A DNA stretch of 64,000 nt from Zanthoxylum bungeanum (GCA_019454045.1 SKCR01021386.1:1-64000); one strand, 5' to 3'. Counted from the stretch's first letter, positions 22,901-34,981 are shown. The notes: generated from the letters alone by a model not told the origin. A program made the numbers and translations.

Positions 22901-24579
22901 CATGCATGGTAATGGGTTGGATCAGGTCCGGTTTTTAAGAAGTCCGGTCCGAGCCCGGTAAACTAAAAAAAATTCGAGCTCAGGAAAATCCCAACCGGGC
23001 TCGGGCACTGGCTTTTTCGGCTCGGTTTTTTTTATTTTTTTTATTTTTTTCAATTTTTACAAAATTAGTAATAATCAAAATCTTATACTAAAATATTATT
23101 ATGGTCAAATAAGGGAGCGCGCAGCGGAAGAAGCGTTGATTCGGGCGAAATCATAGTTTAAAATTTTTAAACTTACGAATAAATTATTTAATATCCAATA
23201 TTAATAATTCATTCATATTTCACCTAAATATATTTATTCGATATCATATAACGACATAAATAATATAGAAACCTCGTGAAATTTTTGCGAAAATGTTTTT
23301 CCGTAAAATAGCATAAAACTCGTTTCTGGCCGAATCGACCGACAAATGCTCATGGGGACTGCCCAGGTCAGCCCCAAAAATATTTGGACTGTTCGTGGGC
23401 TGCCCGAACAGTGCCCAATTCACTGTTTGGGCAGCCGTTACCCGTTAAAGCCGTTTTTCACCGTTTTCGCGTATTTTCACTCCGAAACAATTTCCGATAA
23501 ATATTTTCCTTGGGCAATTAAAATAAACCAATTTATTCTAATTAGTCAATTAATAAAAACTGAATTTTTATCTGAAAAATCATATTTATCATTAATTGCT
23601 ATGAGACCCCTACACTTTGCAAATTAATCATTTTGGTCATTAAATTGTCAAATACATATTTAATTGATTCCAAATCAATCCCAAAATAATTTATACAATT
23701 TGCAACATAAATCAGAAACTTTTCAAGAATTCCGAAACTGCCCAATTTTTTCCATAATTACGAAAACAGCCCAGATTTTGTATTAATTTTAATTTGGCCC
23801 AATTTGTTCAAAACACATCAAGATCAAATCCAATCAATCCCAAATTTGACATACATCAAATTATATTATATATATGAAAAGACCCAAAATTTGAATGGGT
23901 TAAGAACCCTAATTTCACAAATTACTCAAATTGGACAATTTATATTAAATTGACAAAATTCAACACTTTAATCATCCAATTACCAAACCAATCAAGTCTC
24001 ACCATCATGAAATTAATCAAGAACAATTCTAGGTTAATTATGAATGGCTAATCAACTCTAGAATCGCAACTTTAAATTTCTAATTAATTTATTAAGCATA
24101 ATTACACCTAATTAGCTTAATTAATTAAACATACATGCTAAACACGTTCAAACAAGTTTCCAACACAATAATTCACATAATTAAACATTAGAGAAAATTC
24201 TAAGCTACACAAGTTGAAGCATAGAATAATGAAAACAATTTCTTAATTAGTTGAAGAAAACTGAAAATAACTTACAAAACTCCAAATTTCCAAGTTTTCT
24301 CCATTTGTTCTTCACTTTTTTCTCTCAATTTTAAGTTAGTGAATTTTTTAAAACCTTGTATCATTGGAAAAATGAAACAAAAAATATTTATATGTAATCC
24401 CATGTTGTTGCCGCGAGCAACAAAAATACAATAAATAAAATTTTCATTTGTTTCATTTTTATTGGAACAATTTTACTTAGTTAAAAGACAACAGTTATAA
24501 AAAATAAAGTAAACTTACAAGTGTATCCAATAAACACATGCCATTTCCAACTTTAAAAAGGCTAAAATCATTTAAAAGA

Positions 24580-25360
24580 TGTTGATGGTGTTTTCAGGCA
24601 CTATGTTATTTAAGCAGTACGACATAGGTAAAAAAGGTAATTCACTTCTCAGTCAAGATCATTAATGCCGACCCGGCCACTAAGAGCCAAACAGTAAGTG
24701 ACCGAGCACTTTATGATCGGTAACCGAGCACTTGGGTTCAGATGAACGGGCAATTATTAGATCGGTAGCAGCATTCTTAGTTCAAAATATCATTGTGACC
24801 GACCTCATGAAGACCGAGCACATGGCGAGGCGTGCTCAGGAAGATAAGGCATCATGTTTTTACGGATAAGATGACAAGTTATCCTACTTTCATGGGGTAA
24901 ACTAGTAAGTCAATGTCCTAGTATGATAAAGGAAGTAAATGTAGTTTTTTACTAGGAATCCTTATGGGAAAGAGAAATTGTTTCAACTAGGAAACCCTTG
25001 TAAAAGAATGAATATGATTTCTGCACTATTATAAATAGGAGGGTAGAGTATGCTTAAGGATGGGAGAAGAAAGGGAACCAATATCAGGATCAGAATCACC
25101 AAGCTCTGACTTGTAAAACAAAAAGAACGGTCTGGGAAGCGCATTTGAATAATAAAAGTATCATCTTTTTTGTGCCCGTGGACGTAGGTCGGACCAAGAT
25201 CCGCCGAACCACGTTAAATCTCCTTGTCGATTGGCGTATTATTTGTCTTTTGCTAAGTTTGTCTTTGGTCCCCCATAACCAAACAAATTCACTATTGAGG
25301 GAGGATTGTCTCGGGAGTAATATTCCCATATTGCCCTGAGACCAAAATCAGCCGTCAACA
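24580..25360 (+). repeat. 5' LTR of the GAG-only element
   Basis: Begins TGTTGATGGTG and ends GCCGTCAACA. A TATA-like tattataaatagg is at about 25028-25040. It pairs with 28544-29324. Confidence 0.92.
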
Positions 25361-25380
25361 GTTGGCGCCGTCTGTGGGGA
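25361..25380 (+). other. Primer-binding site of the GAG-only element
   Basis: TTGGCGCCGTCTGTGGGGA follows the LTR directly. It resembles the tggcgccg... primer sites common in plant gypsy elements; I am not sure which tRNA pairs with it. Confidence 0.7.
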
Positions 25381-25412
25381 ACTCAACAAAAAGCTGTTCG
25401 CGCAGTAAGACG

Positions 25413-26280
25413 ATGGCAGAAGGCGAAAATCACCAATCGTCGGGGAATCCGGCCACAGATTGGATGAAGAAGATAGAAGAAAGCATAAGGAAGGACATGG
25501 TGGATAGTCAGGCCCTCCTAAAAACCATGATGGACCAACTGGAGAGAATGGAATGGGGGAACCGCGAGAAGCCTGAAGCCAGAGCTAATCAAAGAAGAGG
25601 AGAGATAGCAGATGGAAAGAGGGTTGTGGATACAAGTGAGGATGATGGACCTAGGAGGATGGGGCCTTACGGGATAAAATTCATAGTTGTGGAAAAAGAT
25701 TCACAAGCAGATGACACATGGGAAGAAGAAGAAGAGAGACTTTCGACAGATTCCTCTTATGATAGTCTCCGCTACACTAGAAGAGGAGACACAGAGTACG
25801 ACGAGACTGTTCGGGAGATCCCAAGGCGTGAGGAACACCGCACCCGTGGCAACAGACATGAAGAATAGCGCAGAAGGCGACATGGCGGCCCAAATAGCGA
25901 GGTAAAATCTTGGTTAAAGAAAGAGATGGCCAAGTGGGGGGCAAGCCTCAAAACAGGTACAGGAGACGCCCGGGATGACAAAGAGGAATCCCCCCTCACA
26001 GAAGAAATAAAATCAGCAAAATTCCTGAAAAGGTTCAACATGCCGACCATGACGCCCTACAAAGGCCATACCGATCCAAAATCCCATATTGAGAGCTTTG
26101 TACAATTGATGGAGGTCTAAGGAGTGACAGGGGACGCCGTGTGCAAGGTATTCCCTCTAACCTTGGGTGGATCCGCCATTCTATGGTATAGAAGTCTAGC
26201 CCCAGGGAGCATCAGTAGCTTTGCACAACTCAGAAAGTCGTTCGTACTGCACTTCAAAGGGGCCTGCGTCCCTAAAAAGA
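25413..26280 (+). pseudogene. Gag-like protein of the non-autonomous retrotransposon, two stops
   Basis: A single frame opens at ATG 25413 and runs to the tandem repeats, broken by TAG at 25866-25868 and TAA at 26118-26120. It is acidic and coiled-coil-like at first; the second part has the retrotransposon gag signature (FLKRFNMP near 26032, then a stretch ending SAILWYRSL near 26187, and FAQLRKSFVLHF near 26221). Both stops are one C-to-T change from glutamine codons, which fits decay of methylated DNA. There is no zinc knuckle and no protease; after about 26280 the frame enters repeats. Confidence 0.8.
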
Positions 26281-26450
26281 CAATCGGCTCGGGGCTGGAG
26301 TTCGGTCCGCCGATGCCTCTTCAACAATCGGCTCGGGGCTGGAGTTCGTTCCGCCGAGGCCACTCGATTAATCGGCTCGGGGCTGGATTTCGTTCCGCCG
26401 AGGCCTCTTCATCGGCTCGGGGCTGGATCTCGTTCCGCCGAGGCTGCTAT
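26280..26450 (+). repeat. Tandem repeat 1, CGGCTCGGGGCTGGA units
   Basis: About four copies of a 40-50 bp unit (atcggctcggggctgga, then cgttccgccgaggcc). The same unit returns at about 27268-27400, three more copies, so the array is split by repeat 2. Confidence 0.9.
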
Positions 26451-26559
26451 ACTATTCGACTCAGGGGTCGGGTTACATCCCACCGAGTCGTGCTTATTGG
26501 CCTGGGGACGGAACATTCCTATAGAACCAAATGTCTTTTTAGCTCGGGGTCCTCAGAAT

Positions 26560-27000
26560 ATTCAGGGACATACTCGATGCATAGGATCTGTGAGAAGCAT
26601 AGCACGGGGAGTGATGATACCCCCGTGGCGATTGCTTACTCCAGTGTTACCGAACATAAGGAGGAACATGCCCTTAATGTGTCGAGCACTCTTTTGATCC
26701 TCACTTACCCGATGTAATGGATCCGTGGGAAAGCATAGCACGGGGGATGATGATGCCCCCGTGACGATTGCTAACTCCAGTGATGCCGGACCTAAGGAGG
26801 AATATACCCTTAGTATCCCGGACACTCTTTGATCCATTCATCATTTGGATCCAAGAGAGGCGCAGCCCGGGGATGCGTTACGCCCCTGTAGCGTGTGCCT
26901 GCTCCAGCGTGGTAAGGAGGAGCCCTCGTACAATACACAGGCTCCACAGTGACCCGACGTTTAGAGGATGTGCCCTTACCATTCAAACGCTCTCCTGATC
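26560..27000 (+). repeat. Tandem repeat 2, about 135-bp units
   Basis: Three diverged units starting near 26580, 26717 and 26848, each with a gatccgtgggaaagcatagc-like start, a tgatgccccc... middle and a taaggagga... end. Confidence 0.75.
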
Positions 27001-27411
27001 CAAATCCTGATTCGCCGGGACACTGAATTGAAAGATTCAGAATTGTGTTTTGGAGACCTCGGGCAGGACGCTGTTTTGAGGCATCCGTGTTGTTGTTTAT
27101 ACTTGCGAAACGTTTTATTTTGGGACAAGCGCTAAGCCGCCCCCGCCCTTTAATTTTATTTTTCAAAGTTTTGTTTTCGTTTTCCACTAGTCTTGTAGGG
27201 GGACGCCAGTTCCGGACTCAGTAGGGCTTCAAAAGGTTGATTCATTTCCCTTCTGAATAAGTCCAACCTGATTAATCTGTTCGAGGCTGGATTCGTTCCG
27301 ACGAGGCCACTTGATTAATCGGCTCGGGGATGGATTCGTTCCGCCGAGGCCACTTGACTAATCGGCTCGGGGTTGGATTTTGTTCCGCCGAGGCCACTTT
27401 GTTTTTCTCAG

Positions 27412-28150
27412 CTCGGGGTCGGGGTACGTCCCACCGAGTCAGCCCTTCAGACTGGGGACGTAACATTCCCCCAGGTCCAAGTGTCTCTCTTCACTCGGGG
27501 TCGGGTACATCCCACCGAGTCAGCCCTTCGGACTGGGGACGTAACATTCCCCCAGGTCCAAGTGTCTTTCTCAGCTCGGGGTCGGGGTACGTCCCACCGA
27601 GTCAGCCCTTCGGACTGGGGACGTAACATTCCCCCAGGTCCAAGTGCCTCTCTTCACTCGGGGTCGGGTTACGTCCCACCGAGTCTACCTCTTTGGACTG
27701 GGGACGTAACATTCCGCCAGGTCCAAGTGTCTTTCTCAGCTCGGGGTCGGGGTACGTCCCACCGAGTCAGCCCTTCAGATTGGGGACGTAACATTCCCTC
27801 AGGTCCAAGTGTCTTTCTCAGCTCGGGGTCGGGGTACATCCCACCGAGTCAGCCCTTCGAACTGGGGACGTAACATTCCCCCAGGTCCAAGTGCCTCTCT
27901 TCATTCGGGGTCGGGTTACGTCCCACCGAGTCTACTTCTTTGGACTGGGGACGTAACATTCCCCCAGGTCCAAGTGTCTTTCTCAGCTCGGGGTCGGGGT
28001 ACGTCCCACCGAGTCAGCCCTTCGGACTGGGACGTAACATTCCCCTAGGTCCAAGTGCCTCTCTTCATTCGGGGTCGGGTTGCGTCCCACCGAGTCAGTC
28101 TTTCGGACTGGGGATGTAACATTCCCCCAGGTCTGAGCATCTCTCACAGC
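27412..28150 (+). repeat. Tandem repeat 3, nine units of about 82 bp with alternating subtypes
   Basis: Unit starts (ctcggggtcgg) fall at about 27412, 27494, 27575, 27657, 27740, 27822, 27904, 27987 and 28069. Two subtypes, one with tctcagctcgg and one with cttcactcgg/cttcattcgg, largely alternate, giving a higher-order unit of about 164 bp. The ORFs here only translate the repeat. Confidence 0.92.
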
Positions 28151-28543
28151 TCGAGACAGGATCACATGCCACCGAGCACATCATCGTTAGCTCAGAGGCA
28201 AAATTTTCTCCTCACAATCAAGATTGGATCAGTCAGGGGTCAAGACCTCTAAATCTCTGGCAGAGGAGGAGTCATTTTTAGTTTGGACAACAAGAGGAAC
28301 TTCATCTCCTTATGGAACGACCCAAGTAAGCAATTTGCTTTGAGGTGAAGAATCATTCTAAATAGGGTCAGCATCTCCAAATAACCGAGGATATGAAGAT
28401 AGAAACAGAAGACTTAATTGATGGCGAAGGTAATTTCTCTGTGATTTCTGGAGCGACCACCAGCAAGGCGATCAGCACACCATCTCTATATAGTTCCCGG
28501 CACCAACTCGCATACTCGTCGGAACCGAGAACTAGGGGACAGA

Positions 28544-29324
28544 TGTTGATGGTGTTTTCAGGCACTATGTTATTTAAGCAGTACGACATAGGTAAAAAAG
28601 GTAATTCACTTCTCAGTCAAGATCATTAATGCCAACCCGGCCACTAAGAGCCAAACAGTAAGTGACCGAACACTTTATGATCGGTAACCGAGCACTTGGG
28701 TTCAGATGACCGGGCAATTATTAGATCGGTAGCAGCATTCTTAGTTCAAAATATCATCGTGACCGACCTCATGAAGACCGAGCACATGGCGAGGCGTGCT
28801 CAGGAAGATAAGGCATCATTTTTTTACGGATAAGATGACAAGTTATCCTACTTTCATGGGGTAAACTAGTAAGTCAATGTCCTAGTATGATAAAGGAAGT
28901 AATGGTAGTTTTTTACTAGGAATCCTTATGGGAAAATGAAATTGTTTCAACTAGGAAACCCTTGTAAAAGAAGGAATCTGATTTCTGCACTATTATAAAT
29001 AGGAGGGTAGAGTATGCTTAAGGAGGGGAGAAGAAAGGGAACCAATATCATGATCAGAATCACCAAGCTCTGACTTGTAAAACAAAAAGAACGGTCTGGG
29101 AAGCGCATTTGAATAATAAAAGTATCATCTTTTTTGTGCCCGTGGACGTAGGTCGGACCAAGATCCGCCGAACCACGTTAAATCTCCTTGTCGATTGGCG
29201 TATTATTTGTCTTTTGCTAAGTTTGCCTTTGGTCCTCCATAACCAAACAAATTCACTATTGAGGGAGGATTGTCTCGGGAGTAATATTCCCATATTGCCC
29301 TGAGACCAAAATCAGCCGTCAACA
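28544..29324 (+). repeat. 3' LTR of the GAG-only element
   Basis: Preceded by the purine-rich gagaactaggggacaga. It is the same length as the 5' LTR, with only scattered differences. Confidence 0.92.
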
Positions 29325-30906
29325 AAAGATATTTTGTTATTTAATTAACTTAAATATTTAACATTTAAAAAATTAAATAATTAAATAAAAATATCCTAAT
29401 ATATGTATTGTATTTACTTTAAATATTGAAATACATATATATAAATGATATATATCAAATATCAAAATTTGATATTTTATTAATGTGTATTTAATAAAAT
29501 CAAGTATTAAATACAAATACACATTAATTCGGAAATGACCGTTAGGTCCCGATTGTATGTATTTTCGTTTAACCATTAAATGAGTTATAAATAATCAGTA
29601 TTATTCATAACATTTTCCCTGGTGCTTTACGAGTATATTTCATTATTGAGACTCTCTAGATTCAGGCATATCCGTCACGAAATCCAATTTCGTGTTCATA
29701 ATTCACACACCCGTAAATTATGACAACCACATATAAACTCATTGAATCATACAGGTTGGGGTCACTGCATACGTATAATCTCTCAGTCACAGGTATCCAG
29801 ATTATCCCATAGATATAGATATAAACGTCAAATCTCTATATGAATAATATCATCGACGTATCCATTAGAAATCTCTAAATAACATTCGGAACTCACTTCC
29901 GAAGTATACTATGGCCATAGATTTAACAGATTGATGATTAATTATGGACTACTTATGCTCTGTACACAGAACTGGCGGATTCTTTCTTGATACTCACAGG
30001 ATATCATGAGCATGAGTCCACACCTAACGAACAGGCGGAAGTCTGATCTAAATAAATCGGTGACGTGACTACCATCTAAGTATGGATGATAGCTCATATA
30101 TCCACAGTGGTATCTCAAGTCAAAGAATCACTATACTACTCAACCCGAGAAGATTCATATTGATGTTGGTGTACCATCTATTAGGAAATCTTCGGTGAGT
30201 CGTTCAGTGTTTATCAAATAAACCCTTACACGTCTATACGAGTCTCATAAGACTCATGATTCATTGAGATAAACCATCGGACCTAGTCCGATATAAGACA
30301 TGTACTAGTTTTAGTGGATTTTACTAACCGACATGTGTCATTAAATCTTGACCAGGAACTTAATTTGAGGATATACAACTTATAGTGAAACTTTCCAATG
30401 TCAATTACAAACTATGTTGCAATTGTGCACTACGTTGTAAATCTTGGGGTCTTTGTCTAATATATATACATATCATTAAACCAGATTTAGTTTCAATTTA
30501 ATCAATCTAATCGAAATTAGATCGAATATGTATATAAAAGACAAGAGGTGCTACCATTAAATTAGTAATATCATGAAAAATATATTGCTCATATTCATGA
30601 ATCAGACATAAATACGATCCGGATTGGCGCTCAGAGCACCAACCCTAACAAATATATCAACAAAAATATAGTTTCAATTCCTCAAAAATATACACATCAA
30701 CCTAAAAATCAAAAATCTATTAACTAATTAATTAGAATTTTTATTTATTTATTTATTTTTGAACGGGACAGAGATTTTTGATGCGGGCCCGGTCCAGGTT
30801 TTTCAAACATCGGGCCAGGTAGGCCGGATCGGGTCGCGAGCTAAATTGCCATGCCCACTTTACACTGAGATTTTTAAAAAAATTATGATATATATTTATT
30901 GGATAA

Positions 30907-31070
30907 TAATTTATGTGTAACTCATATCCAAATTCTTCATGAGTATCTAATTTTTAGACTCAATTTTATAATTTTTAATATAGTTAATTAAGAAATGATG
31001 GCTAATGAGATAATTTTAGGTGCAAAATAACGATTCTCAAGTTAGACTACTCAAAAGTGGTAATGGTTTA
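30907..31070. repeat. Repeat unit flanking the hAT block (left copy)
   Basis: The segment from catatccaaattcttcat to aaaagtggtaatggttta recurs in direct orientation at about 33150-33345, on the other side of the hAT transposase remnant. The left unit is also in copy B (about 62410-62600). Confidence 0.7.
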
Positions 31071-31639
31071 AGATCCTATGTTTTAAAATCTGGATCAGTG
31101 ATATAAAATATTCAATGGATCGTTGGTTCAACCGGTTGAATCTGTAAAAACGGATAACATCATAAATAATTTTAATTAATTAAAAAATATCAAAAATATC
31201 AAATTTTAATTTTTGATTTAAAAAATTAAGAACCAGTTCGATATATCGATTTTGATTGATTTTTTAGAGGTCCGATTTTTAGTATGTAATAGGTCAAGTC
31301 AACCCAACCACCGGTTCGGTCCTTGTGGAACTAGGGACCAGAAACAGACCAGACGATTCCAGTTCATTTTTTAAAAAATATATAATTTAAAAAATTAAAT
31401 TAATTTTAAAAAATTGAACTTAAAAACTTAAATTACTAATTTGAATTTTTATCACATTAAACTAAAAACGTAAATTAAAAATAAAATAAAAGAGCTTGAA
31501 CTTAAATTTATAAAAACTTAAGTTGCATATGTATCCTCTAAGGGTGAGAAGAATCAAAGCTCACGTAATTCCATTATATTTTTAAATAGTTAACCTCATT
31601 ACAATTATCTACTCATCATCATTTTATGTTTCTGTTATT

Positions 31640-32571
31640 GATCATTCAACTCACGTTCCGCTTGTAGATACATTGTCGAACAAGTCTTCAAAATCATCAA
31701 GGGCATCTTCTTATTGTCTTGGATCAGTTCTGGTGTAATCATCGACACATGTTGTTGCTTCTAAGGTTCTTAGATGTAATGAAAATCGTCTCTCTTCCAA
31801 AATATTATATTCTAAGCTGAAGGTTTGTTCAACTGCAATGGTCAAAACAAGTGCCGCCAGCAGTTCTTTAGTAATAATCGATAAAACATGATAGATATTT
31901 TGATGTCAGTCCCACCAGTCAAATACTTGAAAATTTTTACCTACAAAACTTTTAGCATGAAACTCGAAATTTATTGAGATATAATTATCTAATTCCGGGT
32001 TGTTAGTCATGGTTTCCTTTTTTTTTTTTCGTTATAGTAACCAACGATCCCATATGATAACTCTTGAATGTTGTACGGGTTTGCTACTAGATTTTCCTAC
32101 TAATTGCAAGTTGTATTTACTGACATAATTGTTAAATAATCTATTAAATCATTTTTTACTTCATTTATTATTTTTCTAACATTAATTTCATCATCTATTC
32201 CTAAAAAATCATAGTAAGTTTGTAAGTCATCATTCAAACCTTCTAATTTAAATTTAGGGTCAAAAACTTGTACCTATAATAGATGAAGTGTATATGTCCA
32301 TTTGAATTTGTGTTATATCAAGTCTGATTTTAGCAGCATGGTGTCTATCAAAGTGCTTGTTTATATTTCCATAACCACCAGTAAATTTGTAAGATACACC
32401 ACAATAGTTGTATATTGATCTTGGACATTCGTTTTCAGTCTCGACTTAATGAAAATGAATTTTGAAAATATCAAAAGTTCGAGACTTAACTTCTCTTCTT
32501 TGTGTACCGACACTTTGACCGCTCTCTTGGGTTGGGACATTGGACATAGTGTTCTCATATGAGCTTGCCAT
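31640..32571 (-). pseudogene. hAT transposase remnant (copy A)
   Basis: Read on the minus strand from an ATG at 32569-32571: a BED-type zinc-finger region (YNYCGVSYKFTGGYGNINKH, about 32350-32430), then part of the RNase H-like/DUF4413 region (EGLNDDLQTYYDFLGIDDEI near 32210), and the C-terminal dimerisation domain (about 31640-31990, with FQVFDWW and LLAAL motifs). There are several stops and frameshifts, and most of the central catalytic region is missing because only about 930 bp separates the ends. It is dead. The counterpart is at about 63160-64000. Confidence 0.82.
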
Positions 32572-34342
32572 TTTTTTTGTTAATATTGAAGAATTGTACA
32601 ATTAAATCAATTAGAGATTGAAAATGAGAGAATTAAGAAAATTGAGAGAATTAAGAATGACATAATTATTGGTGTGTAAATAAATGAATTATGACTTCTA
32701 TTTATAAATTATTTGGTTAATTTTATTATCCATAAACCGCCACTAAAAGTAGCTATTTTTTTTACTGTTATTGAAGGTAATTTAGACATTTTTAAAAAAT
32801 ATGAAAAAAAATATTTGGCAGGGAGCCAACAAAAACCAACAACTAGTAGTCGTTGGCCTTGGCAAGGCCAAGGCTATTAGCCGTTAGAATCATAAGGTTC
32901 TGGTCTGGTTCCTTGGAATCGTCTGGTTCGACTAGGGTTTCTAGAAGGAACCGGTTCCGGTTCCAGAAGGAACTATTGAAACTGGAGCAGTCTCATTCCT
33001 TTCGATTCGGTTTCAGTTCCAACCGGAACCGTGACTAGATCTACGGTCAAGACTCATTGTTGGTTCCTAATTCAACCGGTTCAGCCAGTCGGTCAAATCT
33101 GGACTCGCAATCGATTTATGACTCGAGCAATTCAACTGGAATATAAGATCAAGTAATTTCATCCAAATTCTTCATATATCTAATTTTTAGACGAAATTTT
33201 CTAATTTTTAATATAGTTAATTAAGAAATGGGGGCTAAAGAAAAATTTTAGGTATCAAATATCGCCTCTCAAAATAGATTTTCACTTTTTTAAAAAAAAA
33301 AAAAAAAAAAACTCTCGAGTGTGGTAATGCTTCAAGTAATTTCATTACAAATGATAGAAGTTGGCAATTATTGATCATTTTATTAATTAATTAGATAATT
33401 AGCTATATATTTAAGGAAGTATCATTATTCGATAGATAAGATTCAATTACTTATAAATTCTTATATAATATATTAGAAACTCATAAGTAGAATTTATCTT
33501 TAAATATCACCTTGTAAGGAGAGGGAACTCATGAGTTTATAAAACACCATTCAATCTCATACTTAACCAATGTGAGATAAATAGACCGTAACTTAATAAC
33601 AATAACCACAAATAAAAAAAAATAAAAAACTCATCATAATGTTTGGCTCAGTATCGAATCCAAATTCATTGTGTTGGTTAACATATTGATTATGCAAATC
33701 CAAATTGAGACTATAGCTGGATGAACATGAGATATTTTAGCAGCAGGATTTCCAACTTTTTTTTAAAAATAATTTTTATTGATTTTTCATCTATTAAAAA
33801 AAAAAAAATTCATCAAACATGTGACATCAGTATATGATATAAGAAGATTGAGCTCAAAACTTGATATAAATATTTAAGAGGTTCTGTCAGCCACAACTGT
33901 TTTAGGATGACAATTAATATATAATAAACATAAATTAATCTAATTAATTTAAAAAATTTAAAAGAATAAGACAATATTAACTAAAAAAAAATTTCACTTT
34001 CATTATCAATAGCACATTTGATTATTGTTTACCGATAAAAAAAACTATCCATATATATAAGTTGTATTTGGATGATGGTTGATATAATTTTTTTTTTTTT
34101 AAATTTTTATATCACGTGTATATTTAAAAATATATATATTTAAAATATAATTATATATATTATTATTAAATTACTACAAATCACAATCTTATAAATAAAA
34201 AAAGTTCAAAGTGACAATTAGATAATTTGTTAGTGAGGATCTAAATCACCTATTCAGAAGCTGTAAAAACTCTGTCAAAGTCTGGAAATCTTTCACAGAC
34301 AACGGTCATGATTTCGCTAATGAGGAGAACTTTGATTGTTAG
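32572..34342. other. Junction region between copies A and B
   Basis: AT-rich, no gene. It contains another GGTTCCGG-rich stretch (about 32890-33130), the right copy of the flanking repeat (about 33150-33345), and poly(A) and poly(T) runs. The boundary of the 31-kb duplication lies here, but I cannot place it because neither copy is matched outside the unit. Confidence 0.5.
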
Positions 34343-34981
34343 CTTGAACACAATTTTAACAATAACAACGTCTGGCATCAAGGCATACAATGGAATTTGG
34401 TCTTTGCCTATACTTTGTGGTACCTTTGGAAGTGTAGATGCACAGTCTTATTTGAGAATACCATACCTTCTACATGTAATACCACTGCAATAATCATAAG
34501 AAATATTGTGAGTGACTGGGAGATGGTCATTTCATCAACAATTAATCCCAATGTGCGAATTCAGACTAGATGGCATCCTCTAGTTTCAGGGCGTTGGAAG
34601 CTCAATACAGATAGAGGGTGTAATAAGGATGGAATTGGGGCTGCTGATGGTGTTGTGAGAGACTCTACTGGTTCCTGGATTCGAGGATTCTCTATTAAAC
34701 TAGGTTATGGTTATGTGCTTCAAGCAGAATTATTGGGACTATTATATGGGCTCCAAATGTGCCATGAGATGAAATATAATGCTCTCATTGCTGAAATGAA
34801 TTCAAAAGAATATGTTCAGCTGATAAACAATCCGACCCCACAGACTCACCCTTTGCTCAGTCTAATTAACTCCTGTAAGGATTTCATCTCTAGAGATTGG
34901 GAGTGTTTGGTTACACACATTTATAGAGAAGCCAATATCATTGCGGATCACTCGGTACACATCGGTTATCTTGAAAGATAG
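34343..34981 (+). pseudogene. RNase H-like domain protein remnant (LINE-derived, RVT_3 type)
   Basis: An open frame downstream of a TAG at 34340-34342 resembles the C-terminal end of plant non-LTR-retrotransposon polyproteins and the stand-alone RNase H-like proteins derived from them. It starts with a spacer (WNLVFAYTLWYLWK) and then the RNase H fold: first acidic residue in KLNTD (about 34610), Glu in QAELLGL (about 34728), third site AEMNS (Asn where Asp is usual), last site IIADH (about 34945). No ATG fits the homology start, and the reverse transcriptase is not present, so I call it a fragment. Copy A has only the 3' half (3412-3690) next to a copia element. Confidence 0.7.

Larger units (their letters stand above)
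24580..29324 (+). mobile_element. GAG-only non-autonomous LTR retrotransposon (TR-GAG type)
   Basis: A complete element of 4745 bp: 781-bp LTRs at 24580-25360 and 28544-29324, target-site duplication aaaga (24575-24579, 29325-29329), primer-binding site directly after the 5' LTR, a gag-like frame, a long tandem-repeat region and a polypurine tract before the 3' LTR. No protease, reverse transcriptase or integrase is present. The LTRs differ at only scattered positions by eye, so insertion is recent. Its gag resembles the Tat-lineage Ty3/gypsy retrotransposon gag domain. It would need enzymes in trans. Confidence 0.9.
23103..30648 (-). mobile_element. LTR-type non-coding insertion, copy A only, itself interrupted
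   Basis: Absent in copy B, where the flanking bases join near 62158. On the minus strand it starts TGTTAGGGTTGGTGC and ends TTTGACCA. Without the nested 4.7-kb element it is about 2.8 kb with no coding sequence, so it looks like a large solo LTR or a non-autonomous element. Flanking aatat repeats suggest a target-site duplication, but the left border is uncertain by several bases. The 23346-23627 ORF has no family features. Confidence 0.6.
22901..30857. mobile_element. hAT-type MITE split by later insertions (copy A)
   Basis: The outer parts are 22901-23100 and about 30650-30857. Target-site copies ctttacac lie at 22893-22900 and 30858-30865. The ends are CATGCATGGTAATGGG and, inverted, TGGGCATGGCAATTT. 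The inner part is rich in GGGCTCGGGC and CCGGTCC motifs. Copy B holds the uninterrupted 375-bp version at 61982-62356, so this MITE predates the duplication. Confidence 0.8.
3412..32571 (+). repeat. Segmental duplication, copy A (direct, about 31 kb)
   Basis: This stretch is collinear with copy B further right. Long near-identical blocks run in the same order and orientation, for example 3809-3960 with 35106-35850, 7100-7480 with 36390-36780, 9714-10355 with 36857-37447, 16380-17830 with 48790-50260, 18780-19500 with 56010-56780 and 31500-32530 with 63040-64000. Large gaps in the alignment correspond to transposons present in only one copy. The left edge cannot be seen because a copia element sits at 3411/3412 and the window begins inside it. 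The right edge falls somewhere between about 32571 and 34343. Two divergent haplotypes wrongly joined in an assembly would look similar. Confidence 0.9.

Noticed and set aside
26221..28048. ORFs with GTSHRVSPSDWGRNIPPG repeats as a repetitive protein
   Set aside because: Several frames and both strands are open because the DNA repeat lacks stops; it is not codon-driven.
27412..28150. Regular 82-bp repeats as a CRISPR array
   Set aside because: Plant context, and the repeats are tandem without unique spacers; they are inside an LTR retrotransposon.
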